A DNA stretch of 25,379 bases, taken from RFQD01 sp049314515. GTDB lineage: Bacteria > Actinomycetota > Actinomycetes > Actinomycetales > Microbacteriaceae. The notes below the pieces were generated by a model. It saw only the letters and a program-made list of their open reading frames with translations, made no database searches and was not told the DNA's origin. Below, one piece after another: positions 6,939 through 14,729 of this stretch (within the stretch, counting starts at the first letter, position 1; each line of letters opens with the position of its first letter). The translations under genes and the position numbers were made by a program. The stretch covers positions 1 through 25,379 of the forward strand of contig JBMOEY010000017.1 of the NCBI GenBank assembly GCA_049314515.1, written 5' to 3'.

Positions 6939-8234
6939 ATGGCACGCGATTCGAATCGTTACGAAAAATCGTTGGCGCAGTTGGCGATTGCGGAAGAAGT
7001 CATTCCCCTCGGCGCCCAAACCGTCAGCAAGTCTCGGCTAACTCTTCCGGCCGGCATTGCTCCGCTTTACGGCGACCGAGCCGAGGGATGTCGTATCTGG
7101 GATGTCGACGGGAACGAGTACGTCGACCTCATCAGCGGTCTTGCGGCCATCAACATTGGCTACGGAGACCCGGCCATCACCGAGGCCGTCATCGCTCAGG
7201 TTCCGCGTGGGGTGACCATTTCTCTCACGCACCCGATCGAAAGCGACGTCGCGCGACTCATCGTTGACTTGGTTCCCTCGGCCGAGATGGTGAGATTTGG
7301 CAAGAACGGTTCTGACGCAACATCAGCGGCGATTCGTGTTGCTCGCGGATACACCGGGCGCGACCACGTCGTGGTGTGCGGCTACCACGGCTGGCATGAC
7401 TGGTACATCGGGACATCACCAACCCGCAACCTCGGCGTGCCAGATGATGTTGCTGCGCTGGCGCACTCTGTTCCGTTCAACGACCTCAGCGCCATGGAAG
7501 AAGCTCTCTCGGCACATCCCACCGCCGCAATCATCATGGAAGTCATGACCGTGGACTGGCCCGAGCCTGGGTATCTCGAGGGCGTACGCGAACTCGCGAC
7601 CAAGTACGGCGCTCTTCTCGTCTTCGACGAAATGATTACGGGCTTCCGTTTTGCGAATGGCGGTGCTCAGGAATTTTTCGGCGTCACGCCAGACCTCTCG
7701 ACCTTCGGAAAAGGAATGGCAAACGGCTACCCGATCTCTGCCATCGTCGGAAAGCGCGAGTACATGATGGTTCTCGAAAAGGCATTCTTCACGGGAACTT
7801 TTGGTGGCGAACTCCTTTCGTTGACGGCGGCCAAGGTGGTGTTGGAGCGCATCAAGAACACTGATGTACTCACGCGCATTTCAGCGCGTGGTGAGCTGCT
7901 GGCAGAGCGCGTTAACCAGGTGATCGAATCCTCGGGCGCTTCAGACGTCGTGTCGTTGCAGGGACACCCAACCTGGAAGTTCTTGGTGTGGAACCCCGAT
8001 TTGGGCGCCGAGGTGGCCGATCTCAAGGTCCTGTTCATGCAGGAAATGTCGAAGCGCGGCGTCCTGATGATTGCCACGCACAACGTCATGGATGCGCATG
8101 ATGATGCCGCGTTTGACACAATCTGCGCTGCCTACGCCGGGACACTTCCCATCATCCTCGAGGCAATCGCGCAGGGCGATGCGCGTGACCGGCTCGACGC
8201 AGAGGTGCCAGAGCTCGCACCCCGCGTACGCTAG
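6939..8234 (+). CDS. Class III PLP aminotransferase (glutamate-1-semialdehyde aminomutase-like)
   Basis: A 431-residue class III aminotransferase resembling glutamate-1-semialdehyde 2,1-aminomutase. Visible features are the N-terminal IPLGAQTVSKSR, WDVDGNEYVDLISG, the phosphate-binding GKNGSDATSAAIRVAR, the cofactor Asp in LLVFDEMITGFRF, and the Schiff-base lysine K258 in STFGKGMANGYPIS. A near-ideal AGGAGG (6929-6934) precedes the ATG. It is the last gene of the tight pseH-reductase-spsF operon and not next to heme genes, so it is unlikely to be hemL. Related aminotransferases occur in bacterial surface-sugar loci, where they amino-substitute a keto sugar. Pairing with the aldo/keto reductase suggests decoration of the nonulosonic acid or another component of the glycan. 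Substrate unknown. Confidence 0.85.
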   Translation: MARDSNRYEKSLAQLAIAEEVIPLGAQTVSKSRLTLPAGIAPLYGDRAEGCRIWDVDGNEYVDLISGLAAINIGYGDPAITEAVIAQVPRGVTISLTHPIESDVARLIVDLVPSAEMVRFGKNGSDATSAAIRVARGYTGRDHVVVCGYHGWHDWYIGTSPTRNLGVPDDVAALAHSVPFNDLSAMEEALSAHPTAAIIMEVMTVDWPEPGYLEGVRELATKYGALLVFDEMITGFRFANGGAQEFFGVTPDLSTFGKGMANGYPISAIVGKREYMMVLEKAFFTGTFGGELLSLTAAKVVLERIKNTDVLTRISARGELLAERVNQVIESSGASDVVSLQGHPTWKFLVWNPDLGAEVADLKVLFMQEMSKRGVLMIATHNVMDAHDDAAFDTICAAYAGTLPIILEAIAQGDARDRLDAEVPELAPRVR

Positions 8235-8281
8235 CGACGTCCCCGTAGTTGTTTGACTGCGGAGTCTCCACGGTCGAGTCG

Positions 8282-8287
8282 TAGAAT
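8282..8287 (+). promoter_or_regulatory. Candidate -10 element for the 8326-10117 gene pair
   Basis: TAGAAT, 5 of 6 bases of the TATAAT consensus, lies 38 nt before the GTG at 8326 in a 91-bp gap after the aminotransferase gene. Transcription would start near 8294, leaving room for GAGGAG at 8313-8318. A TTGACT at 8253-8258 is 23 nt upstream of it, too far for a standard spacer, so the -35 is uncertain. The pair could also be read through from the upstream operon. Confidence 0.3.
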
Positions 8288-8325
8288 GAAGGCCGAACAC
8301 AATCGTTGTCGTGAGGAGTTGCATC

Positions 8326-9273
8326 GTGTCCGACGTTGTTGAAGATTTCGATCCGCTGTTCTACCGCCCGTGTATTTTTCCCATCCTGAGTGGCTACTCC
8401 TACGGAACCGCCATAACGGTGAACAATGGCCTGCGCACAGGTCCGCACGCCACTGATTTTCAGCTTTCGCTGTCTTTTTTTGACAACTCCGGCCAGCACG
8501 TGGTGACAACAGACGTTTTGCATGAACTTGCTCCGGGAGACATCGTCAAGATTGATACCCGCGACGTGCTCAAGAAGCTGAAAATTACTCCGCGCGGAAA
8601 CATGCTGGGAATCGCACACATGGTTCCGAAGCGGTTCGCCGGCCAAGAGTTGGTCTCTGTGACGCGCGGCGAGTTGATGGCTCACGTGAGTTCGTCCGAC
8701 GACTTCATCGAGTTCCGCCAGGAACCCAAGGGGGTCATCACCGGAGTGGCCTACCAGATGGGTCCGCAAAATGATGATCGGTTCAACAAAACCCGCACGA
8801 CGCTCTTGCAGGCCCCAAAGGCAATCGTGACGCCGACGGTAGACACACTCTTCGCGTTGATCAACGCTTCAACGTCCATCCAGTATGAAGACGTTGCCCA
8901 CATGGAATTCTGGTTGGTTGATCCGGCGGGCAACAAGGTTGCTCGCGGCGACGTCACTGTTCCACCATGGTCGTGCCGATTTGTCAGCGTTCGCGACCTT
9001 CTCGTGCAAAACAATCTCCTCGATGAGTTCATTGCACAGGGTGGACTCGGCATGATTGTTGGTCTGTCGCGCGACTCCGGCCTCGTACCGATTTCGATGA
9101 CGATGAACCTCGAGACAGGAGCCATTGCGTGCGACCACACGCTCCCCCCGGTGTACTACTTCACGACCTGGGGCGGGCAGCGTCGCATCGAAGCAAACGC
9201 GCGACTCTACGACACGTTCTTTGCCGATTCGGATGGACCCCCGCTCGAGGAGGTTCTCCGTGTCAGCGCTTAG
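8326..9273 (+). CDS. Unrecognised protein A with two copies of a beta-rich module
   Basis: A 315-residue protein I do not recognise. It has no signal peptide, membrane segment or obvious catalytic motif, so it is probably cytosolic. Two internal copies of a module of about 70-90 residues can be seen: residues about 28-100 and 174-250. Each has a hydrophobic strand ending in a turn (SFFDNSGQHV at 50-59, WLVDPAGNKV at 196-205), then a strand plus acidic residue (IVKIDTRDVL at 73-82, RFVSVRDLL at 218-226), then a small-residue strand (GNMLGIAHMV at 91-100, GLGMIVGLSR at 240-249). The GTG start has GAGGAG 7 nt upstream. It overlaps protein B, which carries the same module, by 14 nt. A beta-sandwich fold and a role in the surface-glycan locus are inference. 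Confidence 0.8.
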   Translation: MSDVVEDFDPLFYRPCIFPILSGYSYGTAITVNNGLRTGPHATDFQLSLSFFDNSGQHVVTTDVLHELAPGDIVKIDTRDVLKKLKITPRGNMLGIAHMVPKRFAGQELVSVTRGELMAHVSSSDDFIEFRQEPKGVITGVAYQMGPQNDDRFNKTRTTLLQAPKAIVTPTVDTLFALINASTSIQYEDVAHMEFWLVDPAGNKVARGDVTVPPWSCRFVSVRDLLVQNNLLDEFIAQGGLGMIVGLSRDSGLVPISMTMNLETGAIACDHTLPPVYYFTTWGGQRRIEANARLYDTFFADSDGPPLEEVLRVSA

Positions 9274-10117
9274 CACTCTGATGAAGAACCCGGTCGCGCA
9301 GGGCAGCTATCGGAAACTTCTCGAATCAGGATTCGTTCCCCGCCGTGCGTTCGCTCACTATTTCATGAACACGGCGGGCATTCGCAGTCGGGTTCACCTG
9401 CAGAACTATTACTCGATGTTTTTTCCGGATGACCTGACCCCGGTTGACGCGCGGGTCTGGCTCTACGATTCGCGCGGGTCGCTCCTCGCGCACCGCACTT
9501 TCTCGATTCCCGCATTCGGTCAGCTGTATCTCGAAATCAGTGACATCGCCGGAGAGGATCTGGACTCCGAGGGCATGATTGTCGTCGATGTTGTCCCCCC
9601 CAAGGCGACGAAGCACAACCTCAAGACCCTGCCCAATATTCAAGCGCTCACGGTGCAAACCCCTTTCTGGGTCTCCTACCGGGATGACGACGACAATTAC
9701 ATGTACGTGCACTCCATCGAGGTCTACCGCGGTCGGGTATTCGGGGCGGTATGGCCAGTGAACCAGATGCTGGCACGTGCCCCGCAGGCCCGTGAGCCCT
9801 GGGAATCCTGGCGACTGCTCGACGTCAACCTGCTCGACGAACTGCAAGTTGTCGTGATGAACCACTCCGCCACGACGGGAACCACGCGAGTGAAAGTGAT
9901 CTCGCCCGACGGCGGTGAACTGTGGTCTCACGAAGTCACTCTGAACTCGCGCGAGTCTCGACGCGTCGTGGTCCCGAAGGAGAAAATCGAGGAATGGCGC
10001 AAAGCGGGCACGCACGAATCCGTGCGCGTCGCTCTGTCGTCCATACTCTCGGACAACGGGAAGCCCTACGTTCTGCTCCGGTACGGCGACGGTCCGCTGA
10101 GCATGCACCACGGCTAG
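9260..10117 (+). CDS. Unrecognised protein B, module paralogue of protein A
   Basis: A 285-residue protein without a recognised family, signal peptide or membrane segment. It holds two copies of the module seen in the preceding gene: WLYDSRGSLL (67-76), LYLEISDIA (89-97), SEGMIVVDVV (103-112), and again KVISPDGGEL (212-221), RRVVVPKEKI (234-243), HESVRVALSS (252-261). The N-terminal 40 residues and a middle stretch with a run of aspartates (RDDDDNYMYVH, about 141-151) are specific to it. The GTG at 9260 is chosen because GAGGAGG (9247-9253) lies 6 nt upstream; the start sits inside the end of the protein A gene, so the two are co-translated. Its TAG stop lies in CTAG shared with the convergent acyltransferase stop. 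Function unknown; most likely a partner of protein A. Confidence 0.8.
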   Translation: MSALSTLMKNPVAQGSYRKLLESGFVPRRAFAHYFMNTAGIRSRVHLQNYYSMFFPDDLTPVDARVWLYDSRGSLLAHRTFSIPAFGQLYLEISDIAGEDLDSEGMIVVDVVPPKATKHNLKTLPNIQALTVQTPFWVSYRDDDDNYMYVHSIEVYRGRVFGAVWPVNQMLARAPQAREPWESWRLLDVNLLDELQVVVMNHSATTGTTRVKVISPDGGELWSHEVTLNSRESRRVVVPKEKIEEWRKAGTHESVRVALSSILSDNGKPYVLLRYGDGPLSMHHG

Positions 10118-12168
10118 AAGATGATTCCCGCCTCTCGCAGACGATCACGGAGCGGGTAAGCAAAAGTTTCACTAAACGTCTGGGTCATGTGGTGGGAGTC
10201 GCTGTAGACGACAGCACCAAACAAAACTGGTTCACAGTCGTCGGGACAGAAAAAATCTGTAAAGTCAACAAGAATCGCCTGAGCAGAGAGCGACGCGGCT
10301 AGGGCCTCATAGTCGGTTGAGATTAGGGCCTCCGATTTTGGTAACGCGCATTGCGTACCTGCGCGAGAGTTGAAAACCTTTGCGACACAAGATGAAGTTC
10401 CTTCATTCATGTGGGGTGTGTCCCGAATAACAACAATCCGTGTACCGGAACTTTGAAGCGATTCCCACGTTTGCTGGTAATCGACAATGACGTCATGTTC
10501 ATTCAGTGCACCGGATGCGACTTCGCTCGACAGGTTTTCGGCTAACGCAGTGACGATGACGAAGTTGTAGGCCGGTCCGGATCGAATAGCATCTACGACC
10601 TCCTGACTCCACGTCGAGCAGTTCTCAAATTCTTTAGTGCGTTGGCCGATCATGAATGTGCAGCTGGACTTCAGGTAAATGTCAAGTTGCCAGCCCTCCT
10701 CCGTGGCGAGTTTTTTGAGCGCAGGAAACCAGTGTCCGGCATGAGAGTCGCCGACGAGGGCAACGCGAGTTTCCGAGCCAATTTCTCCGAATTGACACAC
10801 TGAGAGCACCAGCGTGTCTGTCTTGCATTCGTTGGCTTCGATGGGGACATCCGCTTCCGCACGCGCTGGATCGGGAGTAAGTAGCGGCCAATCGACCGTC
10901 GAACATTCGTGTCCGTGTGTCAAAGACTGCGCTCCAAAACACGGATTCTGTTTCAATTTCTCTCGCACTTTCGATTCAGAAGCGATTCTCGAATCGAGAT
11001 TAAGCGACGCCGCAATGCTCGGGGACAACGTCAGAACGGCTGCCACAAGAGCGGCAAGGATTGTGACAACAGGTTTGGCTGCCGTAAGTAAATGCCAACG
11101 TTGGAGTGGTCTTTCTAAGAGAAGCGTTGACATCCAAGCGACCCCGATGCAACACACCAAGATGGCAACTTTTGTGGCGGCGGATGGCAATGCACCAAAA
11201 ACTGTCGGGTAGAGCAAAATCGTGGGCCAGTGCCAGAGATACAGCGAGTACGAGATACCACCCAGAAACACAAGAGGAACAAGCACCACGCTTCGAGTAC
11301 CATCATTGGCTTGCCGAGAAATACCCCCGGCTATCACCAACGCAGTTCCAACCACCGGCAACGCCGCTATAAAGCCGGGAAACATGCTGGTTGGCCTAAT
11401 CAGAACCGCGCTCGCGCCAAGCAATATCCACCCGGACACGACTAGCACAAGTGAAAACCGTGACGACAAGGTCCGCAAGCGCGAGACAGCCAAGGCTACA
11501 AGCCCACCGCAGCCGAACTCCCACATTCGGGAAAAAGTGGAAAAGTAACCACTTGGGTTTTCACTAATGGCAAGCCAACCCGACCAAAGGAAAGACAGTA
11601 AGACCACAACAGCCAGGAGAAAAATCAGGCCACGATTTGTTGAGGTTACTCCTCGGCGAACGGTGAGCCACGTTCCCAACATGATGAGGACGGGCCAAAC
11701 CAAATAAAACTGTTCCTCGACAGAGAGCGACCAAAACTGCTGAACAGCCGTCGGCTGATTATCTGCGTTGAGATAGTCAACGGAGTCGAGCGCGAGAATC
11801 CAGTTCTCGAAGTAAAAAGTCGACCCAACTGCCTGTCGAATGAATTCGTGCCACGTCGACTGGCTTGCAAAAATCAAAACGACGACGGATGTCACAAAAA
11901 TGACGACGAAGGCTGCTGGTAAAAGGCGTCGAATTCGGCGTGCCCAAAAACTGGGCAAATTGATGCGACCTGTTCTCGAGCTCTCCGAGTGGAGATGTGA
12001 GGTAATCAGAAATCCAGAAATGACGAAAAAGACATCGACACCGATGAACCCAAAAGGTACGAGACTGGGCCAGAGATGAAATAAGACCACACCCATGACG
12101 GCAAACGCACGAAGTACCTGAATGTCCACGCGGAGCGCCGTGCGGCTTGGCTTCGTGAGCGTGGTCAT
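10114..12168 (-). CDS. Membrane O-acyltransferase with C-terminal SGNH domain (OafA-like)
   Basis: A 684-residue two-domain protein. Residues about 12-360 form an acyltransferase-3 membrane domain with some ten hydrophobic segments. It has the family's N-terminal VLRAFAVMGVVLFH (H31), then GFIGVDVFFVISGFLIT, WARRIRRLLPA and SLSVEEQFYLVWP. The C-terminal part is an SGNH hydrolase-like domain: S475 in VGDSHAGHW and the D657-x-x-H660 pair in DSHHMT. Such fusions move acyl groups, usually acetyl, from the cytoplasm onto surface polysaccharide outside the membrane. ATG at 12168 is preferred because it starts the family's N-terminus; an open frame extends upstream to 12297 without family features. 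The DNA looks AT-richer than its neighbours, suggesting acquisition. The substrate is unknown; a glycan made with the pse locus is a reasonable guess. Confidence 0.88.
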   Translation of the reverse strand: MTTLTKPSRTALRVDIQVLRAFAVMGVVLFHLWPSLVPFGFIGVDVFFVISGFLITSHLHSESSRTGRINLPSFWARRIRRLLPAAFVVIFVTSVVVLIFASQSTWHEFIRQAVGSTFYFENWILALDSVDYLNADNQPTAVQQFWSLSVEEQFYLVWPVLIMLGTWLTVRRGVTSTNRGLIFLLAVVVLLSFLWSGWLAISENPSGYFSTFSRMWEFGCGGLVALAVSRLRTLSSRFSLVLVVSGWILLGASAVLIRPTSMFPGFIAALPVVGTALVIAGGISRQANDGTRSVVLVPLVFLGGISYSLYLWHWPTILLYPTVFGALPSAATKVAILVCCIGVAWMSTLLLERPLQRWHLLTAAKPVVTILAALVAAVLTLSPSIAASLNLDSRIASESKVREKLKQNPCFGAQSLTHGHECSTVDWPLLTPDPARAEADVPIEANECKTDTLVLSVCQFGEIGSETRVALVGDSHAGHWFPALKKLATEEGWQLDIYLKSSCTFMIGQRTKEFENCSTWSQEVVDAIRSGPAYNFVIVTALAENLSSEVASGALNEHDVIVDYQQTWESLQSSGTRIVVIRDTPHMNEGTSSCVAKVFNSRAGTQCALPKSEALISTDYEALAASLSAQAILVDFTDFFCPDDCEPVLFGAVVYSDSHHMTQTFSETFAYPLRDRLREAGIIF

Positions 12169-12285
12169 GACACATCCCGAGGTATGAGCGTGCAAGGAGT
12201 CGAAACGACGGCGAACTAGGTTGCGAGTATCGAAAAGCGACCGTTTGAGCGTAACAGTCCCGCCTCGAGGCCCACGGTGCGCAAA

Positions 12286-12291
12286 GATAGT
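12286..12291 (+). promoter_or_regulatory. Candidate -10 for a leaderless metX transcript
   Basis: GATAGT (4 of 6 bases of TATAAT) ends 5 nt before the metX ATG at 12297, and no Shine-Dalgarno sequence precedes that ATG. Together these suggest transcription starting at or next to the ATG, as is common in actinobacteria. No convincing -35 was found. The rest of the 128-bp gap to the divergent acyltransferase gene shows only a 10-bp palindrome at 12262-12271. Confidence 0.25.
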
Positions 12292-12296
12292 CAACA

Positions 12297-13508
12297 ATGG
12301 ATTGGCAGAGTAGCGGGGACGTTCTTCCCTCGACGTTTATCACCGACGAGCAGGTGCGCTCTGTCGCGGGTAAACCTCCGGCTACCGGAGCTTGGCGAGA
12401 TGGCGACCCCGCGGGTGATCGCCAGTTTGCGAATCTGGGACCAATGAATTTCGAGTTTGGCGGACACCTGCCCCATGTGCGAATGGCATACGAAACCTGG
12501 GGTGAACTCAACGAGGCCCGCGACAACGCGGTTCTGATATTGCATGCCTTGACCGGTGACAGTCATGTGACGGGCAGCGCGGGAGGAAGTCACCGCACTG
12601 ACGGCTGGTGGGGCGAGGTGGTCGGCCCGGGCCTCGCGGTCGATACAAACACGTGGTTCGTGGTGGCCCCAAATGTGCTCGGCGGATGCCAAGGCACAAC
12701 CGGCCCGGCGTCGCTCGCGCCCGACGGATACGAGTGGGCCTCGCGTTTCCCGTTCACCACAATTCGCGACCAGGTCACAGCCCAAGCGATGCTCAGCGAT
12801 GACCTCGGCATCGCGAAGTGGGCAGCCGTCATCGGCGGCTCCATGGGTGCGATGCACGTGCTCGAGTGGGGACTCATGTTTGCGTCGCGCGTCGCGCGAC
12901 TGGGCATCCTGGCCGCCCCCGCCGCCACGAGCGCCGATGAGATCGCGCTGAACACCGTGCAAATCGAGGCGATTCGGCTCGACCCCAATTTTCGCGGCGG
13001 TCACTATTACGATGCGCCTGCCGGAGAGGGCCCACACCACGGCCTCGCACTGGCGCGTCGAATCAGCTTCCAAAACTTTCGAACACCGCAGGAACTCAAC
13101 GAGCGGTTCGATCGGTCGAGTCAGAGTGACATCAGCCCGCTCGGTCATGGCGGTCGGTTCGCCGTCGCGAGTTATCTCGACTTTCATGGAAACAAATTCA
13201 CGCGCCGATTTGACGCCAACAGCTACATCACGCTCGTCGAAGCGATGAACTCACACGACGTGGGTCGCGACCGCGGAGATATTGATGAGGTGCTCGCGCA
13301 GATCACCGCACCGACCCTTGTTCTGGGTATCGACAGCGACCGGTTTTTTCCTTTTGTCGGTCAGCAGCGCATCGCACGTGCCGTGCCCGGCAACATCGAC
13401 GGTGATGACACGGTCACGCTCCAAAGTGAGTTTGGGCACGACGCCTTTTTGATCGAATCAGAGTTTGTTGGTCGTCACATTCGGCGACTGCTCGACACTG
13501 TGGTCTGA
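12297..13508 (+). CDS. metX: Homoserine O-acetyltransferase MetX
   Basis: A 403-residue alpha/beta-hydrolase-fold enzyme that acetylates L-homoserine from acetyl-CoA, the activation step of methionine synthesis by direct sulfhydrylation. Typical family segments are MNFEFGGHLPHVRMAYETWGELN-like residues at about 50-72, LTGDSHVTG at 85-93, and the nucleophile elbow GGSMGAMHVLEW with S182. D348 in IDSDRFFP and H381 in FGHDAFLIE complete the triad; their 33-residue spacing equals that known for Haemophilus HAT. MetY, often next to metX in actinobacteria, is not adjacent here. The ATG lacks a Shine-Dalgarno and may be leaderless. The last 51 nt overlap the 3' end of the convergent GT87-type gene. 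Confidence 0.95.
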   Translation: MDWQSSGDVLPSTFITDEQVRSVAGKPPATGAWRDGDPAGDRQFANLGPMNFEFGGHLPHVRMAYETWGELNEARDNAVLILHALTGDSHVTGSAGGSHRTDGWWGEVVGPGLAVDTNTWFVVAPNVLGGCQGTTGPASLAPDGYEWASRFPFTTIRDQVTAQAMLSDDLGIAKWAAVIGGSMGAMHVLEWGLMFASRVARLGILAAPAATSADEIALNTVQIEAIRLDPNFRGGHYYDAPAGEGPHHGLALARRISFQNFRTPQELNERFDRSSQSDISPLGHGGRFAVASYLDFHGNKFTRRFDANSYITLVEAMNSHDVGRDRGDIDEVLAQITAPTLVLGIDSDRFFPFVGQQRIARAVPGNIDGDDTVTLQSEFGHDAFLIESEFVGRHIRRLLDTVV

Positions 13509-14729
13509 CTCCCTCGGCACGACGGCGCGCCACAGCATTCGCACGGCCAGTCCGAGCAAGACAAACTCGAGAAGGTTTCGAATCGTGATGAGCCAGAGCA
13601 TAAACGGCTCAACGCGCAGCAATCCGTCGTAGCCATACGGGTAGATGGCTTGCGTGAGCGCTGCCATCACCAAAGCCACGACGGCAGGGATGCGTAACTC
13701 CCGCATCCCGTAAGCGAGTCCCACCGCAAGAGGAGCAGCGAGCCATCCCATGAATTGCGGCGAGCCGACCTTGTTGAACACGATGAGTTCGACCGTAAAT
13801 GCGAGAGCCAGGGCGAACAACACGGTTCTCTGGTCGGCGCCTCGCCGACTGCCGTGTATTCCCAGGGCCACGAGCCCAATGGTCACTAGCGCCATGAGGA
13901 TGGTCGTGAGCGCTCCGACGATTTCGACGCCGGGGGCGGAGATCTGGTACGTGAGGATTTGATCGTCGTAATACACGCCCACCTGGGGTATCCCGAGCGC
14001 AGCCTGCCACAGGTATGCCGTCGCCGCGGGTGACTCTATCTGCACGCCACGCGAGGTTTGCTGCGAAACGAAACTCACAAGGTTGAGCCCCGAACCGAGC
14101 ACGAGCGCGATTGCAGCCACTGCTCCGGACGCGATGAGCGCCCCCAGTAGGACCGCTTTACGTTCACGCACGGCGATGAGCGCCGCACCCACGAGCGCCG
14201 CCGGCCAGACTTTCACCCACGCGGCGAGCGCGAGTAAGGCTCCTGCGGTGCGCGGATGCCGTAACACAAACAGCAGACCGAGGAGCGCGATGGGAGTCGC
14301 AATGGCGTCGATACGACCGAGTGACACTGGTCCGAGGCACACGAGCAGGGCAAGCCACCACCACGCAGCCGCCGCGTGGCGCGAATCCCGTTGCGAACCG
14401 ATGACAAACCAGAAGACGACGGAATCAACCAGTGTGACGAGTGCCAGAAAGACAACGACGTAGTTCGCCATTCCAAGAACACCCGACGCGAGTATCGGTA
14501 CCAAGGCGACGATGGGGTAAACCCACGGAGTCGTGATCCCCACGATGAAGTCACCCGCATACGCGTGACCCGCCCAAAACGTATAGACGCCGGAGATGTC
14601 GCCGAGGGGATAACCGGGCCCGAACAGCCCCAGCCACGACACCCAGAGGTGAACGGCAATGAAGCCGATCCAGAGCGTTATGGGCGACGTCCACCACGCG
14701 CGAACCGACCGTGGCGTTTCGGATGTCAT
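13458..14729 (-). CDS. GT87/DUF2029-type polyprenol-phosphate-mannose mannosyltransferase-like membrane protein
   Basis: A 423-residue integral membrane protein with about ten hydrophobic segments and the look of GT-C glycosyltransferases of the GT87 family, which in actinobacteria use polyprenyl-phosphomannose to extend lipomannan-type glycolipids outside the membrane. After the first membrane helix come an acidic loop YPLGDISGVY, then GRIDAIATPIALLGLLF and LAAWVKVWPAALVG. The last resembles the family's conserved K-x-x-P segment. ATG at 14729 overlaps the nnrD stop (ATGA), so translation is coupled to nnrD. The C-terminal 16 codons run antisense into the end of metX. The GT-C family is well supported; donor and acceptor are inferred. 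Confidence 0.78.
   Translation of the reverse strand: MTSETPRSVRAWWTSPITLWIGFIAVHLWVSWLGLFGPGYPLGDISGVYTFWAGHAYAGDFIVGITTPWVYPIVALVPILASGVLGMANYVVVFLALVTLVDSVVFWFVIGSQRDSRHAAAAWWWLALLVCLGPVSLGRIDAIATPIALLGLLFVLRHPRTAGALLALAAWVKVWPAALVGAALIAVRERKAVLLGALIASGAVAAIALVLGSGLNLVSFVSQQTSRGVQIESPAATAYLWQAALGIPQVGVYYDDQILTYQISAPGVEIVGALTTILMALVTIGLVALGIHGSRRGADQRTVLFALALAFTVELIVFNKVGSPQFMGWLAAPLAVGLAYGMRELRIPAVVALVMAALTQAIYPYGYDGLLRVEPFMLWLITIRNLLEFVLLGLAVRMLWRAVVPRESDHSVEQSPNVTTNKL

Noticed and set aside
6939..8234. Calling the class III aminotransferase hemL
   Set aside because: It resembles glutamate-1-semialdehyde aminomutase in sequence, but the neighbours are all sugar-nucleotide genes and it is embedded in their operon, so a heme role is not supported.
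12262..12271. 10-bp palindrome GCCTCGAGGC upstream of metX
   Set aside because: Short GC-rich palindromes are expected by chance, and it has no spacing relation to a promoter that I could establish.
12169..12297. N-terminal extension of the acyltransferase to 12297
   Set aside because: The 43 extra residues are basic and unlike the family, they would overlap the metX start, and the family N-terminus begins at ATG 12168.
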